64,000 bases of DNA from Rhizobacter sp. SG703 (GTDB lineage: Bacteria > Pseudomonadota > Gammaproteobacteria > Burkholderiales > Burkholderiaceae_C): positions 124,001 through 188,000 of the forward strand of contig NZ_JAAZQK010000004.1 in assembly GCF_012275445.1 (NCBI RefSeq), given 5' to 3'. Below the pieces are notes generated by a model, which saw nothing but the letters and a program-made list of their open reading frames with translations, did not search any database and was not told the DNA's origin. Shown one piece after another: positions 8,360 to 16,055 of this stretch. A program made the position numbers and the translations under genes. The stretch's first letter is position 1. Each line of letters starts with the position of its first letter.

Positions 8360-9415
8360 TCAGAACGAGTGGCGGATACCAGCTTCGAAGCCTTGCGACT
8401 TCTGGCCGGCAACAGCTGCCGGGGGCGTTGCCACGGTGAAGGCGGCAGCACCCTTGTTCTTGATCTGGGCGTACGTGCTGTACAGCGCGGTGCGCTTCGA
8501 CAGGTCGTACTGGTAGCCCAGTGCGAACTGGTTCGCGTCGTTGGCATCGATGCTCTGGTTGGCCGCGTTCGTGCCCTTGGCATCGACACGGACATAGCCA
8601 GCACGGAAGGTGCTCGCACCGACCGGCACCGAGACGCCGACGTCGATCACGTTCTGCTTGGCATTCAGGAACTTGGCTTGAGACACAAAGCCCAGGACCT
8701 TGACGACGCCGAAGTCGTACGATGCGCCGATGTTGCCCTTCTTGTACTTGTCTTCAGCTGCGTTGGCATCGGTCGTGCCGTAGGAGCCCGACACGTCCAG
8801 CGGACCAGCAGCGTAGCCGATGCGGCCAGCGATGTGCTTCTTGCCGGGGGTGCCTTCACCAGCGGCCACCGAGGCGCGGGCGTACAAGCCGCCCATTGCC
8901 GGGGTGTAGTAGCTCACCATGTTGTCGGCACGGGTGACCGTGTCGACGAGGGGCGCGCCCACGGTGGTCGGGTTGTTGAAGTGGCCGACGTCGCCGACAC
9001 CGTTGGTGCCCATCACGTCGTAGTCAGCGAAGCCCGTGTAGGTTGCGGTCAGTTCGCGACCCAGGCGGATTTCACCGAAGTTGCCAAGCAGGCTGACGGT
9101 CGAACGACGATGCCAGAAGCGGTTCGTGCTGTTCGTCGAGTTGCCGCTGGTGGTGCCGCCGGAGCCCGTATCTGCACCGAAGCTCGTTTCCAGCCAGAAG
9201 CCAGCCTTCAGGCCGCCACCCAGGTCTTCGATACCGCGGAAGCCCAGACGGCTGCTGTTGATGCCGTCGGTGCTCAGCGACTTGACCTTCAGATCGCCGT
9301 TCTTGGTGTAGCGGGCGTTGACGTCGACGATACCGAACAGCGTGACCGACGATTGCGCCGAAGCTGCACCAGCGAATGCGCCGAGAGCTGCGAGAACGAG
9401 TAGAGATTTTTTCAT
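8360..9415 (-). CDS. Gram-negative porin (OmpC-like, burkholderial type)
   Basis: A 351-residue outer-membrane porin. The signal peptide MKKSLLVLAALGAFAGAASA is followed by QSSVTLFGIVDVNARY, and the chain ends in GIRHSF with the C-terminal Phe signature. It contains SRLGFRGIEDLGGGLKAGF, the conserved strand-turn segment of this family. Codon choice is stronger and more uniform than in the neighbouring porin (many CTGGGC, GGCGTC, AAG), as expected for a highly expressed major porin. An SD-like AGGAGA lies just before the ATG at 9415. It is transcribed away from coq7, with a 250-base shared upstream region. Confidence 0.94.
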   Translation of the reverse strand: MKKSLLVLAALGAFAGAASAQSSVTLFGIVDVNARYTKNGDLKVKSLSTDGINSSRLGFRGIEDLGGGLKAGFWLETSFGADTGSGGTTSGNSTNSTNRFWHRRSTVSLLGNFGEIRLGRELTATYTGFADYDVMGTNGVGDVGHFNNPTTVGAPLVDTVTRADNMVSYYTPAMGGLYARASVAAGEGTPGKKHIAGRIGYAAGPLDVSGSYGTTDANAAEDKYKKGNIGASYDFGVVKVLGFVSQAKFLNAKQNVIDVGVSVPVGASTFRAGYVRVDAKGTNAANQSIDANDANQFALGYQYDLSKRTALYSTYAQIKNKGAAAFTVATPPAAVAGQKSQGFEAGIRHSF

Positions 9416-9668
9416 TGCGACGATCTCCTAAGTTGAACAAGAGGTCCCGGTCACCAGAATCCCCGCCGGGGACAGACCGAGCCAACCTCCTCAGTGGAAG
9501 TTGCCGTATTGCACCAGAGCGCGGCATGTAAGCAAAGGCTCGTGGCGCTGCATTGGGGCCATTTGTTGTCTGAGCACAACGTGCACGGAATCGACACGAA
9601 AGCATGCTTGCTGCGCTGGCTCATGCCCGCGCGAGCGTTCATTCGCGCCCATTCGGTATCCTGCACCC

Positions 9669-10325
9669 ATGGCTTCCATCGCAACTTCCGGCCGCTCGCT
9701 GTCGCGCGTCGACCAATGGCTGGGCGCGGCCGACAGCGCCCTCAGAACCCTGGCGGCATCGACACCCGGCGCCGCATCGAAACCCACGCCGGCGCGCACG
9801 CTGCCGACCCTGACGCAGGCCGAGCAGCAGCTGTCCGGCGCCCTGATGCGCGTCAACCACGTCGGCGAGGTCTGCGCGCAGGCGCTCTACCAGGCGCAGG
9901 CGCTGACGGCGCGCGATCCGGCGCTGCGCACGCACTGCGAGGCCGCCGCGCGGGAAGAGGCCGACCACCTGGCGTGGACACACCAGCGGCTGGTCGAACT
10001 GCAGGCGCACCGCAGCCTGCTGAACCCGCTCTGGTACGCCGGCGCGTTCGGCATCGGCTGGGTGGCCGGCCTGGCGGGCGACCGCATCAGCCTTGGCTTC
10101 ATCGTCGAAACGGAGCGCCAGGTCGAGGCGCACCTGGCGGGCCACAACGAGCAGCTGCCCGCCGCGGACGATGCATCGCGCGCCATCGTGCAGCAGATGA
10201 AGGACGACGAAGCTCGGCATGCCGACGACGCGCGCCATGCCGGCGGCGTCGCATTGCCATGGCCAGTACGCACCGCGATGCGGTTGGCGGCACGCGTCAT
10301 GACGGCCACCGCGCACCGCATCTGA
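9669..10325 (+). CDS. coq7: Demethoxyubiquinone hydroxylase Coq7
   Basis: A 218-residue di-iron monooxygenase that hydroxylates 2-polyprenyl-3-methyl-6-methoxybenzoquinol, a late step of ubiquinone synthesis at the inner membrane. The carboxylate-bridged iron ligands are visible: Glu67 in NHVGEVCAQ, Glu97 and His100 in EEADH, Glu149 in VETER, and Glu181/His184 in DEARH. The N-terminal about 45 residues are Ala/Pro/Thr-rich and variable. The ATG at 9669 is used because the frame upstream has no family similarity. A -10-like TATCCT ends exactly six bases before this ATG and no SD is visible, so the mRNA may be leaderless. Confidence 0.94.
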   Translation: MASIATSGRSLSRVDQWLGAADSALRTLAASTPGAASKPTPARTLPTLTQAEQQLSGALMRVNHVGEVCAQALYQAQALTARDPALRTHCEAAAREEADHLAWTHQRLVELQAHRSLLNPLWYAGAFGIGWVAGLAGDRISLGFIVETERQVEAHLAGHNEQLPAADDASRAIVQQMKDDEARHADDARHAGGVALPWPVRTAMRLAARVMTATAHRI

Positions 10326-10346
10326 CGCGATCGGGCCGGACGCGGC

Positions 10347-10769
10347 TCAGGCCTCGACGATCTCGAAGCTGGTCGTGATCTCGGCCGTCTCGGCCAGCAT
10401 GATGGTGGCCGAGCAGTACTTGTCGTGCGACATCTGGATCGCGCGTTCGACCGCCAACGCCGGCAAGCCCTTGCCGCTGACGGCGAAATGCAGGTGGATC
10501 TTCGTGAAGACCTTCGGATCGACCGGCGCCCGCTCGGCCTGCACCTTCACCTGGCAGCCGGTCACCTCGTGCCGGCCACGCTTCAGGATCAGCACCACAT
10601 CGTAGGCGGTGCAGCCGCCGGTGCCGGCAAGCACCGTTTCCATCGGCCGCGGCGCGAGGTTGCGGCCCCCGCCGTCCGGCGCGCCGTCCATCAGCAACAC
10701 ATGGCCGCTGCCGGTCTCGGCGACCATGCCCATCCCGGTCGCGGGCATCCAGTTGATCGTGCATTCCAT
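10347..10769 (-). CDS. OsmC/Ohr-family protein (YhfA-like)
   Basis: A 140-residue OsmC-superfamily protein. The family's two redox cysteines are present in GGCTAYD (about residue 54) and HDKYCSAT (about residue 116). These thiols reduce organic or fatty-acid hydroperoxides in OsmC/Ohr; the YhfA branch has less certain physiology. Length matches the usual 135-145. The ATG at 10769 gives the usual start MECTINW; a longer frame upstream lacks similarity. Convergent with coq7 (21-base gap). Cytoplasmic. Confidence 0.88.
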   Translation of the reverse strand: MECTINWMPATGMGMVAETGSGHVLLMDGAPDGGGRNLAPRPMETVLAGTGGCTAYDVVLILKRGRHEVTGCQVKVQAERAPVDPKVFTKIHLHFAVSGKGLPALAVERAIQMSHDKYCSATIMLAETAEITTSFEIVEA

Positions 10770-10872
10770 CGTTCGACTCCAGCCTTCGGCAAACCGCCCC
10801 AGCGGGCGCCCGGCATTGTGCATCCCGTCACGACCACAAGTGCTGCGCGGCCACCGATCCCCCTCACGGATA

Positions 10873-10901
10873 TTGCAGCGCAGCATCACTGCGGCTACAC
10901 T
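10873..10901 (+). promoter_or_regulatory. Sigma-70 promoter of candidate small RNA
   Basis: TTGCAG (10873-10878), a 17-base spacer, then TACACT (10896-10901): four or five of six matches in each box with ideal spacing, which is rare in this GC-rich DNA. The predicted start is near 10908, about 90 bases before the terminator at 10966-10996. Confidence 0.6.
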
Positions 10902-10907
10902 CGCGCA

Positions 10908-10996
10908 ATCGATGTCTTCCGGGACATCACCGTTTGTCTCCTCCACCTCCTCCATTGGTGGATTCAGCCCAAGTCAGCAATGACTTGGGCTTTTTT
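10908..10996 (+). ncRNA. Candidate anti-Shine-Dalgarno small RNA
   Basis: A compact unit of about 89 nt between a sigma-70 promoter and a strong intrinsic terminator. Predicted fold from the sequence: hairpin 1 GATGTC/GACATC (10911-10928); a pyrimidine-rich single strand; hairpin 2 TCCACC/GGTGGA (10942-10962) with a nine-base loop TCCTCCATT; then the terminator stem. CACCTCCT (10944-10951) matches the 3' tail of 16S rRNA and spans the stem and loop of hairpin 2. It could pair with Shine-Dalgarno sequences, as in CcsR/cuckoo-type RNAs. Alternatives: an ilvA leader with attenuation, or a 23-codon leader peptide (ATG 10912, stop inside the terminator), though the peptide has no SD. Rfam also lists a 'Betaproteobacteria toxic small RNA' family; membership is untested. 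Confidence 0.55.
10966..10996 (+). terminator. Rho-independent terminator of the small RNA unit
   Basis: Perfect 11-bp stem AGCCCAAGTCA / TGACTTGGGCT with a GCAA tetraloop, followed by six T (10991-10996). It lies 86 bases upstream of the ilvA start codon, so it either ends a separate RNA or attenuates ilvA. Confidence 0.9.
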
Positions 10997-11081
10997 CTTG
11001 GCCGCGCGCACGGCGTGCGGTTGGCGACCACTGACGTATCATCCGGCGCCCCCCAAGAACAACCCTCCGAGGAGTCTCCCG

Positions 11082-12662
11082 ATGGCTGGCGCCGCTCGCC
11101 CGAAGAAATCGCCGCGCCCCGCGCCCGTCAAAGCCGCCGGTTCGCCGCTCGGCCTCTCCGACTACCTGCAGAAGATCCTGACCGCCAAGGTCTACGACGT
11201 GGCCGACGAGACGCCGCTCGAGATCGCGCGCAGCCTCTCGAAGCGCGTCGGCAACCAGGTGCTGCTGAAGCGCGAGGACAGCCAGCCGGTGTTCAGCTTC
11301 AAGCTGCGCGGCGCGTACAACAAGATGGCGCACCTGGAACCGGCGGCCCTGAAGCGCGGCGTGATCTGCGCCTCGGCCGGCAACCATGCGCAGGGCGTGG
11401 CGCTCGGCGCCCACAAGCTCGGCTGCGCCGCAGTCGTCGTGATGCCGGTGACGACCCCGCGGGTGAAGATCGACGCGGTGCGCGCGCTCGGCGGCGAGGT
11501 CGTGCTGTTCGGCGACAGCTACTCCGACGCCTACGTGCACGCGCTCGAACTCGAGAAGAGCCGCGGCCTGACCTTCGTGCATCCGTTCGACGACCCGGAC
11601 GTGATCGCCGGCCAGGGCACCATCGCGATGGAGATCCTGCGCCAGCACCAGGGGCCGATCGACGCGGTGTTCGTCGCGATCGGCGGCGGCGGCCTGGTCT
11701 CCGGCATCGCCGCCTACATCAAGGCGGTGCGGCCCGAGATCAAGGTGATCGGCGTGCAGACCACCGATTCCGACGCGATGCTGCGCTCGGTCAAGGCCGG
11801 CAAGCGCGTGCAACTGAACGACGTGGGCCTGTTCTCCGACGGCACCGCGGTCAAGCTGGTCGGCGAAGAGACCTTCCGGCTGACGCGCGAGCTGGTCGAC
11901 GACTTCGTTCTGGTCGACACCGACGCAGTGTGCGCCGCGATCAAGGACGTGTTCCAGGACACCCGCAGCATCCTCGAACCGGCCGGCGCGCTCGGCGTGG
12001 CCGCCATCAAGCAGTACGCCGAGACGCACAAGCTGAAGGGCCGCACGCTGGTCGCGATCACCTGCGGCGCCAACATGAATTTCGACCGGCTGCGCTTCGT
12101 CGCGGAACGGGCCGAAGTCGGCGAAGAACGCGAGGCGCTGTTCGCGGTGACGATCCCCGAAGAGCACGGCAGCTTCCGTCGCCTGTGCGAGCTGATCGGC
12201 GCGCGCAGCGTCACCGAATTCAACTACCGCATCTCGGACGCGAACCAGGCCCATGTGTTCGTCGGCCTGGCCACCAGCAACCGCGCCGAGTCGATGAAGA
12301 TCGCGCGCAGCTTCGGCAAGCAGGGTTTCGCCACCGTCGACCTGACCGACGACGAGCTGGCCAAGCAGCACGTGCGCCACATGGTGGGCGGGCGCAGCGA
12401 GCTGGCGAAAGACGAGCGCCTGTACCGCTTCGTGTTCCCCGAGCGCCCGGGCGCGCTGATGCGCTTCCTGTCGTCGATGCACCCGGATTGGAACATCAGC
12501 CTGTTCCACTACCGCAACCAGGGCGCCGACTACGGCCGCATCCTGGTCGGCATCCAGCTGCCGCGCGGCGACCGCAAGGCCTTCAAGGAATTCCTCGAGG
12601 GTCTCGCCTACCCGTGCGTCGACGAGACCGACAACCCGGTCTACCGCCTGTTCCTGCGCTGA
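11082..12662 (+). CDS. ilvA: Threonine ammonia-lyase, biosynthetic
   Basis: A 526-residue PLP enzyme that deaminates threonine to 2-oxobutanoate, the committed step to isoleucine. The PLP lysine is Lys74 in FSFKLRGAYN, and the phosphate-binding glycine loop GGGGL is at 201-205. Two ACT-like regulatory domains fill the last about 180 residues (EEHGSFRRLCELIG and ERPGALMRFLSSMH), the layout of the isoleucine-inhibited tetrameric enzyme rather than the short catabolic one. The ATG at 11082 follows GAGGAG eight bases upstream; the longer open frame upstream is not coding. The promoter is probably between the terminator at 10996 and this start, or read-through from the small RNA. Confidence 0.95.
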   Translation: MAGAARPKKSPRPAPVKAAGSPLGLSDYLQKILTAKVYDVADETPLEIARSLSKRVGNQVLLKREDSQPVFSFKLRGAYNKMAHLEPAALKRGVICASAGNHAQGVALGAHKLGCAAVVVMPVTTPRVKIDAVRALGGEVVLFGDSYSDAYVHALELEKSRGLTFVHPFDDPDVIAGQGTIAMEILRQHQGPIDAVFVAIGGGGLVSGIAAYIKAVRPEIKVIGVQTTDSDAMLRSVKAGKRVQLNDVGLFSDGTAVKLVGEETFRLTRELVDDFVLVDTDAVCAAIKDVFQDTRSILEPAGALGVAAIKQYAETHKLKGRTLVAITCGANMNFDRLRFVAERAEVGEEREALFAVTIPEEHGSFRRLCELIGARSVTEFNYRISDANQAHVFVGLATSNRAESMKIARSFGKQGFATVDLTDDELAKQHVRHMVGGRSELAKDERLYRFVFPERPGALMRFLSSMHPDWNISLFHYRNQGADYGRILVGIQLPRGDRKAFKEFLEGLAYPCVDETDNPVYRLFLR

Positions 12663-12798
12663 GCCCTACCGTGCTCGCAACGCCCATGCAGTCTAGGGGT
12701 GACACGGCATTGCCGCGGCGGCGAACGCTGCCCCACAATCCACGCTCGACAGTCGAAATCGAAGCGAACGAAGTGACGGCGACGCCGGGGCGAATTCC

Positions 12799-13920
12799 AT
12801 GACGACCTCTGCGGCACGCCCCAACAACCTGCCCATGTCCGTCAACCGATCACTGATCTCTCCCACGGCCAATCCGCTTCTCGAGCAGGCACTGCGCGAG
12901 AAGCTCAAGCGCCGCAGCGAAGTGACCGGCAACCTGGGCGAGCTCGAACCGCTGGCGGTGCGCCTGGGCCTGATCCAGAACACGCTGAAGCCGCGCTTCA
13001 GCTCGCCGCAGATCGCGCTGTTCGCCTCCGACCACGGCCTGGCGGTCGACGGCATCAGCCCGGTCGGCCAGCCGTCGACGGCCCGGTTGGTGCAGAACCT
13101 GCTGGCCTCGCAGCTGCCGGTGTCGGTGTTCGCGCGCATCCAGGGGCTGGAGCTGAGTGTCGTCGACTGCGGCGTCGCCGAGGCGGTGGCACCGCACCCG
13201 CGGCTGATGGCCCGCAAGATCGCCCACGGCACGCGCAACGCGCGGGTCAACGTCGCGATGACGCTCGACCAGGCGCATGCCGCGATCCGCGCCGGCATGG
13301 AGATCGCCGATGCCTTGCCCGGCAACGTGATCGCCTGCGCCGGTGTCGGCGTCGGCTCGCACGAGAGCGCGGCGCTGGTGCTGTCGGGGCTGTCCGGCGA
13401 GCCGATCCGCGACCTGGTGTTCGGTGGCCCCGGCACGCGGACCGACCACGAAGCCCGCTTGCTGATGGTGCTGCAGGGCGCGCAGGGGCGTCACCGCGAC
13501 GTCACCGATCCGGTCGAGGTGCTGGCGGCGTATGGCGGTTTCGAGATCGCGATGATGGTCGGCGTGATGCTCGTCGCCTCAAGCAAGCGCCACCTGATCA
13601 TGGCGGATGGCGTGCCGGCCTGCGCCGCGCTGATGGTGGCGTCGCGCATCGCGCCGACCGTCACCGATTACTGCGTCTTCTGCCGCAGCCACACCCACCC
13701 GGGCCTGACGCAGACGCTGGGCCTGTTCCATGCGCTCGCGCTGCTCGAACTCGGCATGGAGAGCACCGACGGCACCGGCGCGACGCTGGCATGGCCGCTG
13801 GTGCGCAGCGCCGCGGCGCTGCTGACGGAGGTGGCCGAAGGCGAGGATCCGGGACCGTCGCTGCCTGCGGAGTTCGGTCCGGGCAACATCTCCGGGCCGG
13901 GTCGCTTCACCCGCGACTGA
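12799..13920 (+). CDS. Divergent CobT-like nicotinate-nucleotide phosphoribosyltransferase homologue
   Basis: A 373-residue protein with the CobT fold signatures: FASDHGLAVDGIS (75-87), VVDCGVAEA, and toward the end THPGLTQTLGLFHALALLELGMESTDGTGATLA-like spacing. CobT transfers ribose phosphate from nicotinate mononucleotide to dimethylbenzimidazole for the cobalamin lower loop. Here two usual motifs differ: KPPGSLG is replaced by SEVTGNLG (40-47), and the phosphate-binding GEMGIGNTT is replaced by CAGVGVGSHES (180-190). No other cobalamin gene is nearby. It may use another base, or be catalytically altered. Starts at 12799 and 12835 are both possible; neither has a good SD. Confidence 0.75.
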   Translation: MTTSAARPNNLPMSVNRSLISPTANPLLEQALREKLKRRSEVTGNLGELEPLAVRLGLIQNTLKPRFSSPQIALFASDHGLAVDGISPVGQPSTARLVQNLLASQLPVSVFARIQGLELSVVDCGVAEAVAPHPRLMARKIAHGTRNARVNVAMTLDQAHAAIRAGMEIADALPGNVIACAGVGVGSHESAALVLSGLSGEPIRDLVFGGPGTRTDHEARLLMVLQGAQGRHRDVTDPVEVLAAYGGFEIAMMVGVMLVASSKRHLIMADGVPACAALMVASRIAPTVTDYCVFCRSHTHPGLTQTLGLFHALALLELGMESTDGTGATLAWPLVRSAAALLTEVAEGEDPGPSLPAEFGPGNISGPGRFTRD

Positions 13921-13987
13921 GTCAAGCGAGCCGCGGACCGAGCGCCGGGCCGCCATGGGCCACGTAGAGGCCCACTTCGTGGACCTT

Positions 13988-14037
13988 GCCGGCCCGCATC
14001 CCCTGGGGGATCGGTCGACGTACCGTCGACCGAGGGG
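13988..14037. repeat. Dispersed palindromic repeat, copy 1
   Basis: A 50-base element between the convergent cobT-like and gspC genes. It consists of GCCGGCCCGCATCCCC, a G-run, then a perfect 10-bp inverted repeat TCGGTCGACG-tac-CGTCGACCGA (14011-14033), then GGGG. Copy 2 lies inverted at 34507-34555 with matching flanks but different, still complementary, arms. Behaves like a REP element. Confidence 0.75.
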
Positions 14038-14045
14038 TCGTCATC

Positions 14046-14684
14046 TCAGCGCGCCGTCTCGCCGGGCTTGGCGTACGGCGGGCGCGGGCGCCCCATGCCG
14101 CCGCCCTTGGATTGCGATGTCGGCGGCGGCGGCACGCTGCCCTGCACCGCGGGCATCGGCGGGGCCGGCTGCATCTGGGGCGCGGCCGGCTGCATCGGCG
14201 GCGGGTTCGATTGCATCGATGCGGTGTCGACCGGCGGCAGGCTGCCGGTGGCCGGCGGCGGCAGCGCCGGAATCTCCAGCACCAGCGCCGGGGTGCCCTG
14301 CATCGGACCGATCGACGCGGTGCGCAGGCTCACCGTCTGCAGCACCCAGTTCTCGTCGACACGGGCACCGGCGAGGAATGCCCGGGCCGGCTTGCCGTCG
14401 ACCGCGATCAGCGCGACACCCGGGGCCGAACCTTCGGGTCCGGTCTTCGCGGCCATCACGCCGATCAGCTTGAAGCGGTTCGCCGCCGGCGACACTTCGG
14501 CGACGGCCGCGACCGGCTCGGCACCGAGCAGGCGTGTCAGGTCGCCCCGCAAGCCCACGGAGGTCGCCACCGTCACCGCATTGGAGGGCGCAGGGGTCGG
14601 CCGCACGAAGAGGCGCATCCCCCAGAACACGATGGATCCGGCCACCAGGGCCCAGATTACGAATGCCGACAATCTCGCAGTCAT
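14046..14684 (-). CDS. gspC: Type II secretion system protein C (GspC-like)
   Basis: A 212-residue inner-membrane protein, transcribed divergently from gspG. One N-terminal membrane helix (about residues 5-26) is followed by the homology region (about 67-140: FKLIGVMA..VALIAVDGKPARAF..) that contacts the GspD secretin in the periplasm. The C-terminal about 75 residues are Pro/Gln/Met-rich and end in RPRPPYAKPGETAR. No PDZ or coiled-coil domain is present, so it is a minimal GspC. GspC links the inner-membrane platform to the outer-membrane channel. The divergent arrangement suggests control separate from the main operon. Confidence 0.85.
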   Translation of the reverse strand: MTARLSAFVIWALVAGSIVFWGMRLFVRPTPAPSNAVTVATSVGLRGDLTRLLGAEPVAAVAEVSPAANRFKLIGVMAAKTGPEGSAPGVALIAVDGKPARAFLAGARVDENWVLQTVSLRTASIGPMQGTPALVLEIPALPPPATGSLPPVDTASMQSNPPPMQPAAPQMQPAPPMPAVQGSVPPPPTSQSKGGGMGRPRPPYAKPGETAR

Positions 14685-14759
14685 TCGACGATTATGATTG
14701 ATCGTTCACCTCCGAACGGTAACGTGATTGTTGCTGACACCTCTGTTGCAGACACGCCT

Positions 14760-15197
14760 ATGACCCGCCCCTCTCTTCAATCCCTTCGCCGCCAGCGCGG
14801 CTTCACGCTGATCGAACTGATGGTCGTGCTGGTGATCATCGGCGTGCTGGCAGCGTTGATCGTCCCGAACGTGCTCGACCGCGCCGCCGAAGCGCGCGTC
14901 ACCGCCGCCCGCACCGACGTCAACAACCTGATGCAGGCGCTCAAGCTCTACAAGCTCGACAACCAGCGCTTCCCGTCCGGCGAACAAGGCCTGCAGGCCC
15001 TGGTCGTCAAGCCGACCACCGGCACCATTCCGCCGAACTGGAAGCCCTACCTCGACAAGCTGCCCAACGACCCGTGGGGCAAGCCGTATCAATACGCCAA
15101 CCCGGGCGTGAAAGGCGAGATCGATGTCTACAGCCTCGGTGCCGATGGCCAGGTGGGCGGTGAAGGCAAAGACGCCGAAGTTGGCTCCTGGCAATGA
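14760..15197 (+). CDS. gspG: Type II secretion major pseudopilin GspG
   Basis: A 145-residue class III pseudopilin. The prepilin leader is short and ends RQRG^FTLIELMVVLVIIGVLAAL: Gly-1, N-methylated Phe+1, Glu+5, then the hydrophobic assembly helix. The C-terminal part carries LDNQRFPSGEQGLQALV, DPWGKPYQYANPG and YSLGADGQVGGEGKDAEVGSW, the calcium-binding region of GspG. It polymerises into the pseudopilus that pushes substrates through GspD. I take the ATG at 14760; the open frame reaches back to 14696 but would give an overlong leader. First gene of the gspGHIJKLMNDEF series; no prepilin peptidase gene (gspO/pilD) is in the window. Confidence 0.95.
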   Translation: MTRPSLQSLRRQRGFTLIELMVVLVIIGVLAALIVPNVLDRAAEARVTAARTDVNNLMQALKLYKLDNQRFPSGEQGLQALVVKPTTGTIPPNWKPYLDKLPNDPWGKPYQYANPGVKGEIDVYSLGADGQVGGEGKDAEVGSWQ

Positions 15198-15681
15198 CCC
15201 GTGCCGCGGCCCGGTGCTGGCGCGCCGGGCGCATGCGGGCGGCTTCACGCTGATCGAACTGCTGGTGGTGGTGACCTTGATCGCCATCGCCTCGGCGGTC
15301 GCAAGCCTGTCGATCCGCAATCCGGCCAGCACCCGGCTCGACCATGAAGCAGCGCGGCTGGTTGCGCTGCTCGAATCGGCGCGTGCCGCTTCGCGCGCAT
15401 CGGGCATCGCGGTGACCTGGCTGCCGCGCGCGGCCGAACCCAACGCCGCCGAAGGCTTCCGCTTCGTCGGCCTGCCGACCACCAACGACCTGCCGACCAA
15501 GTGGCTGACGCCGGAAGTCACGGCCGACATCGCCGGCGCCAAGGCCATCGTGCTCGGGCCCGAACCGCTGATCGGCGCCCAGCGCATCGTGCTGCACCTC
15601 GACGACCAGAACGTCGCGCTCGGCACCGACGGGCTCGGCCCGTTCGTGGTGCTCGACAACGAGCAGGTCGCGCAACCATGA
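15181..15681 (+). CDS. gspH: Type II secretion minor pseudopilin GspH
   Basis: Minor pseudopilin near the tip of the type II pseudopilus. The prepilin site is AHAGG^FTLIELLVVVTLIAIASA, followed by a globular domain typical of GspH (TWLPRAAEPNAAEGFRFVGL). The start is uncertain: TTG at 15181 gives a leader of about 21 residues and overlaps gspG by 17 bases; in-frame ATGs at 15145 and 15124 give leaders of 33-40 residues; GTG 15214 gives a ten-residue one. None has a strong SD, so translation is probably coupled to gspG. The stop overlaps gspI as ATGA. Confidence 0.88.
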   Translation: MAPGNDPCRGPVLARRAHAGGFTLIELLVVVTLIAIASAVASLSIRNPASTRLDHEAARLVALLESARAASRASGIAVTWLPRAAEPNAAEGFRFVGLPTTNDLPTKWLTPEVTADIAGAKAIVLGPEPLIGAQRIVLHLDDQNVALGTDGLGPFVVLDNEQVAQP

Positions 15682-16055
15682 CCCGCCACCGCGCGCAGCG
15701 CGACACCGCGTCCGGCTTCACGCTGATCGAGGTGCTGGTCGCGCTGGCCATCATCGCGGTCACGCTCGGCGCCGGCATCAAGGCCGCGGGCGCGCTGACC
15801 AACAACACGCAACGCCTGGTCGAGGTCACCGCGGCCCAGTGGTGCGCCGAGAACCAGCTCACCGGGCTGAAGCTCAGCCACACCTTCCCGAGCGTCGGCG
15901 ACGCCGAATTCAGCTGCGACCAGTTCGGCGCCAGCTACAAGGGCAAGCAGGCGACGCGGCCGACGCCGAACCCGAATTTCCGGCGCGTCGATGCGCAGAT
16001 CTTCAACGAGGACGACCAGCCGGTGCTGACGCTCTCGACCATCCTGCCGCGCTGA
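15678..16055 (+). CDS. gspI: Type II secretion minor pseudopilin GspI
   Basis: A 125-residue minor pseudopilin. The leader MTRHRAQRDTASG is cleaved before FTLIEVLVALAIIAVTLGAG. The typical GspI body follows, with QWCAENQL and the conserved spacing to the C-terminal QPVLTLSTILPR. GspI is thought to nucleate the I-J-K tip complex. It starts inside the gspH stop (ATGA) and ends on the gspJ start (TGATG), so the three are translationally coupled. Confidence 0.93.
   Translation: MTRHRAQRDTASGFTLIEVLVALAIIAVTLGAGIKAAGALTNNTQRLVEVTAAQWCAENQLTGLKLSHTFPSVGDAEFSCDQFGASYKGKQATRPTPNPNFRRVDAQIFNEDDQPVLTLSTILPR

Noticed and set aside
10912-10983. A 23-residue Ser-rich peptide inside the small RNA
   Set aside because: No SD, ATG within a few bases of the predicted +1, stop in the terminator stem. 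Kept only as an alternative reading.
12663-12798. Cobalamin riboswitch before the CobT-like gene
   Set aside because: The 136-base gap lacks the conserved B12-box elements and is too short for the full structure.
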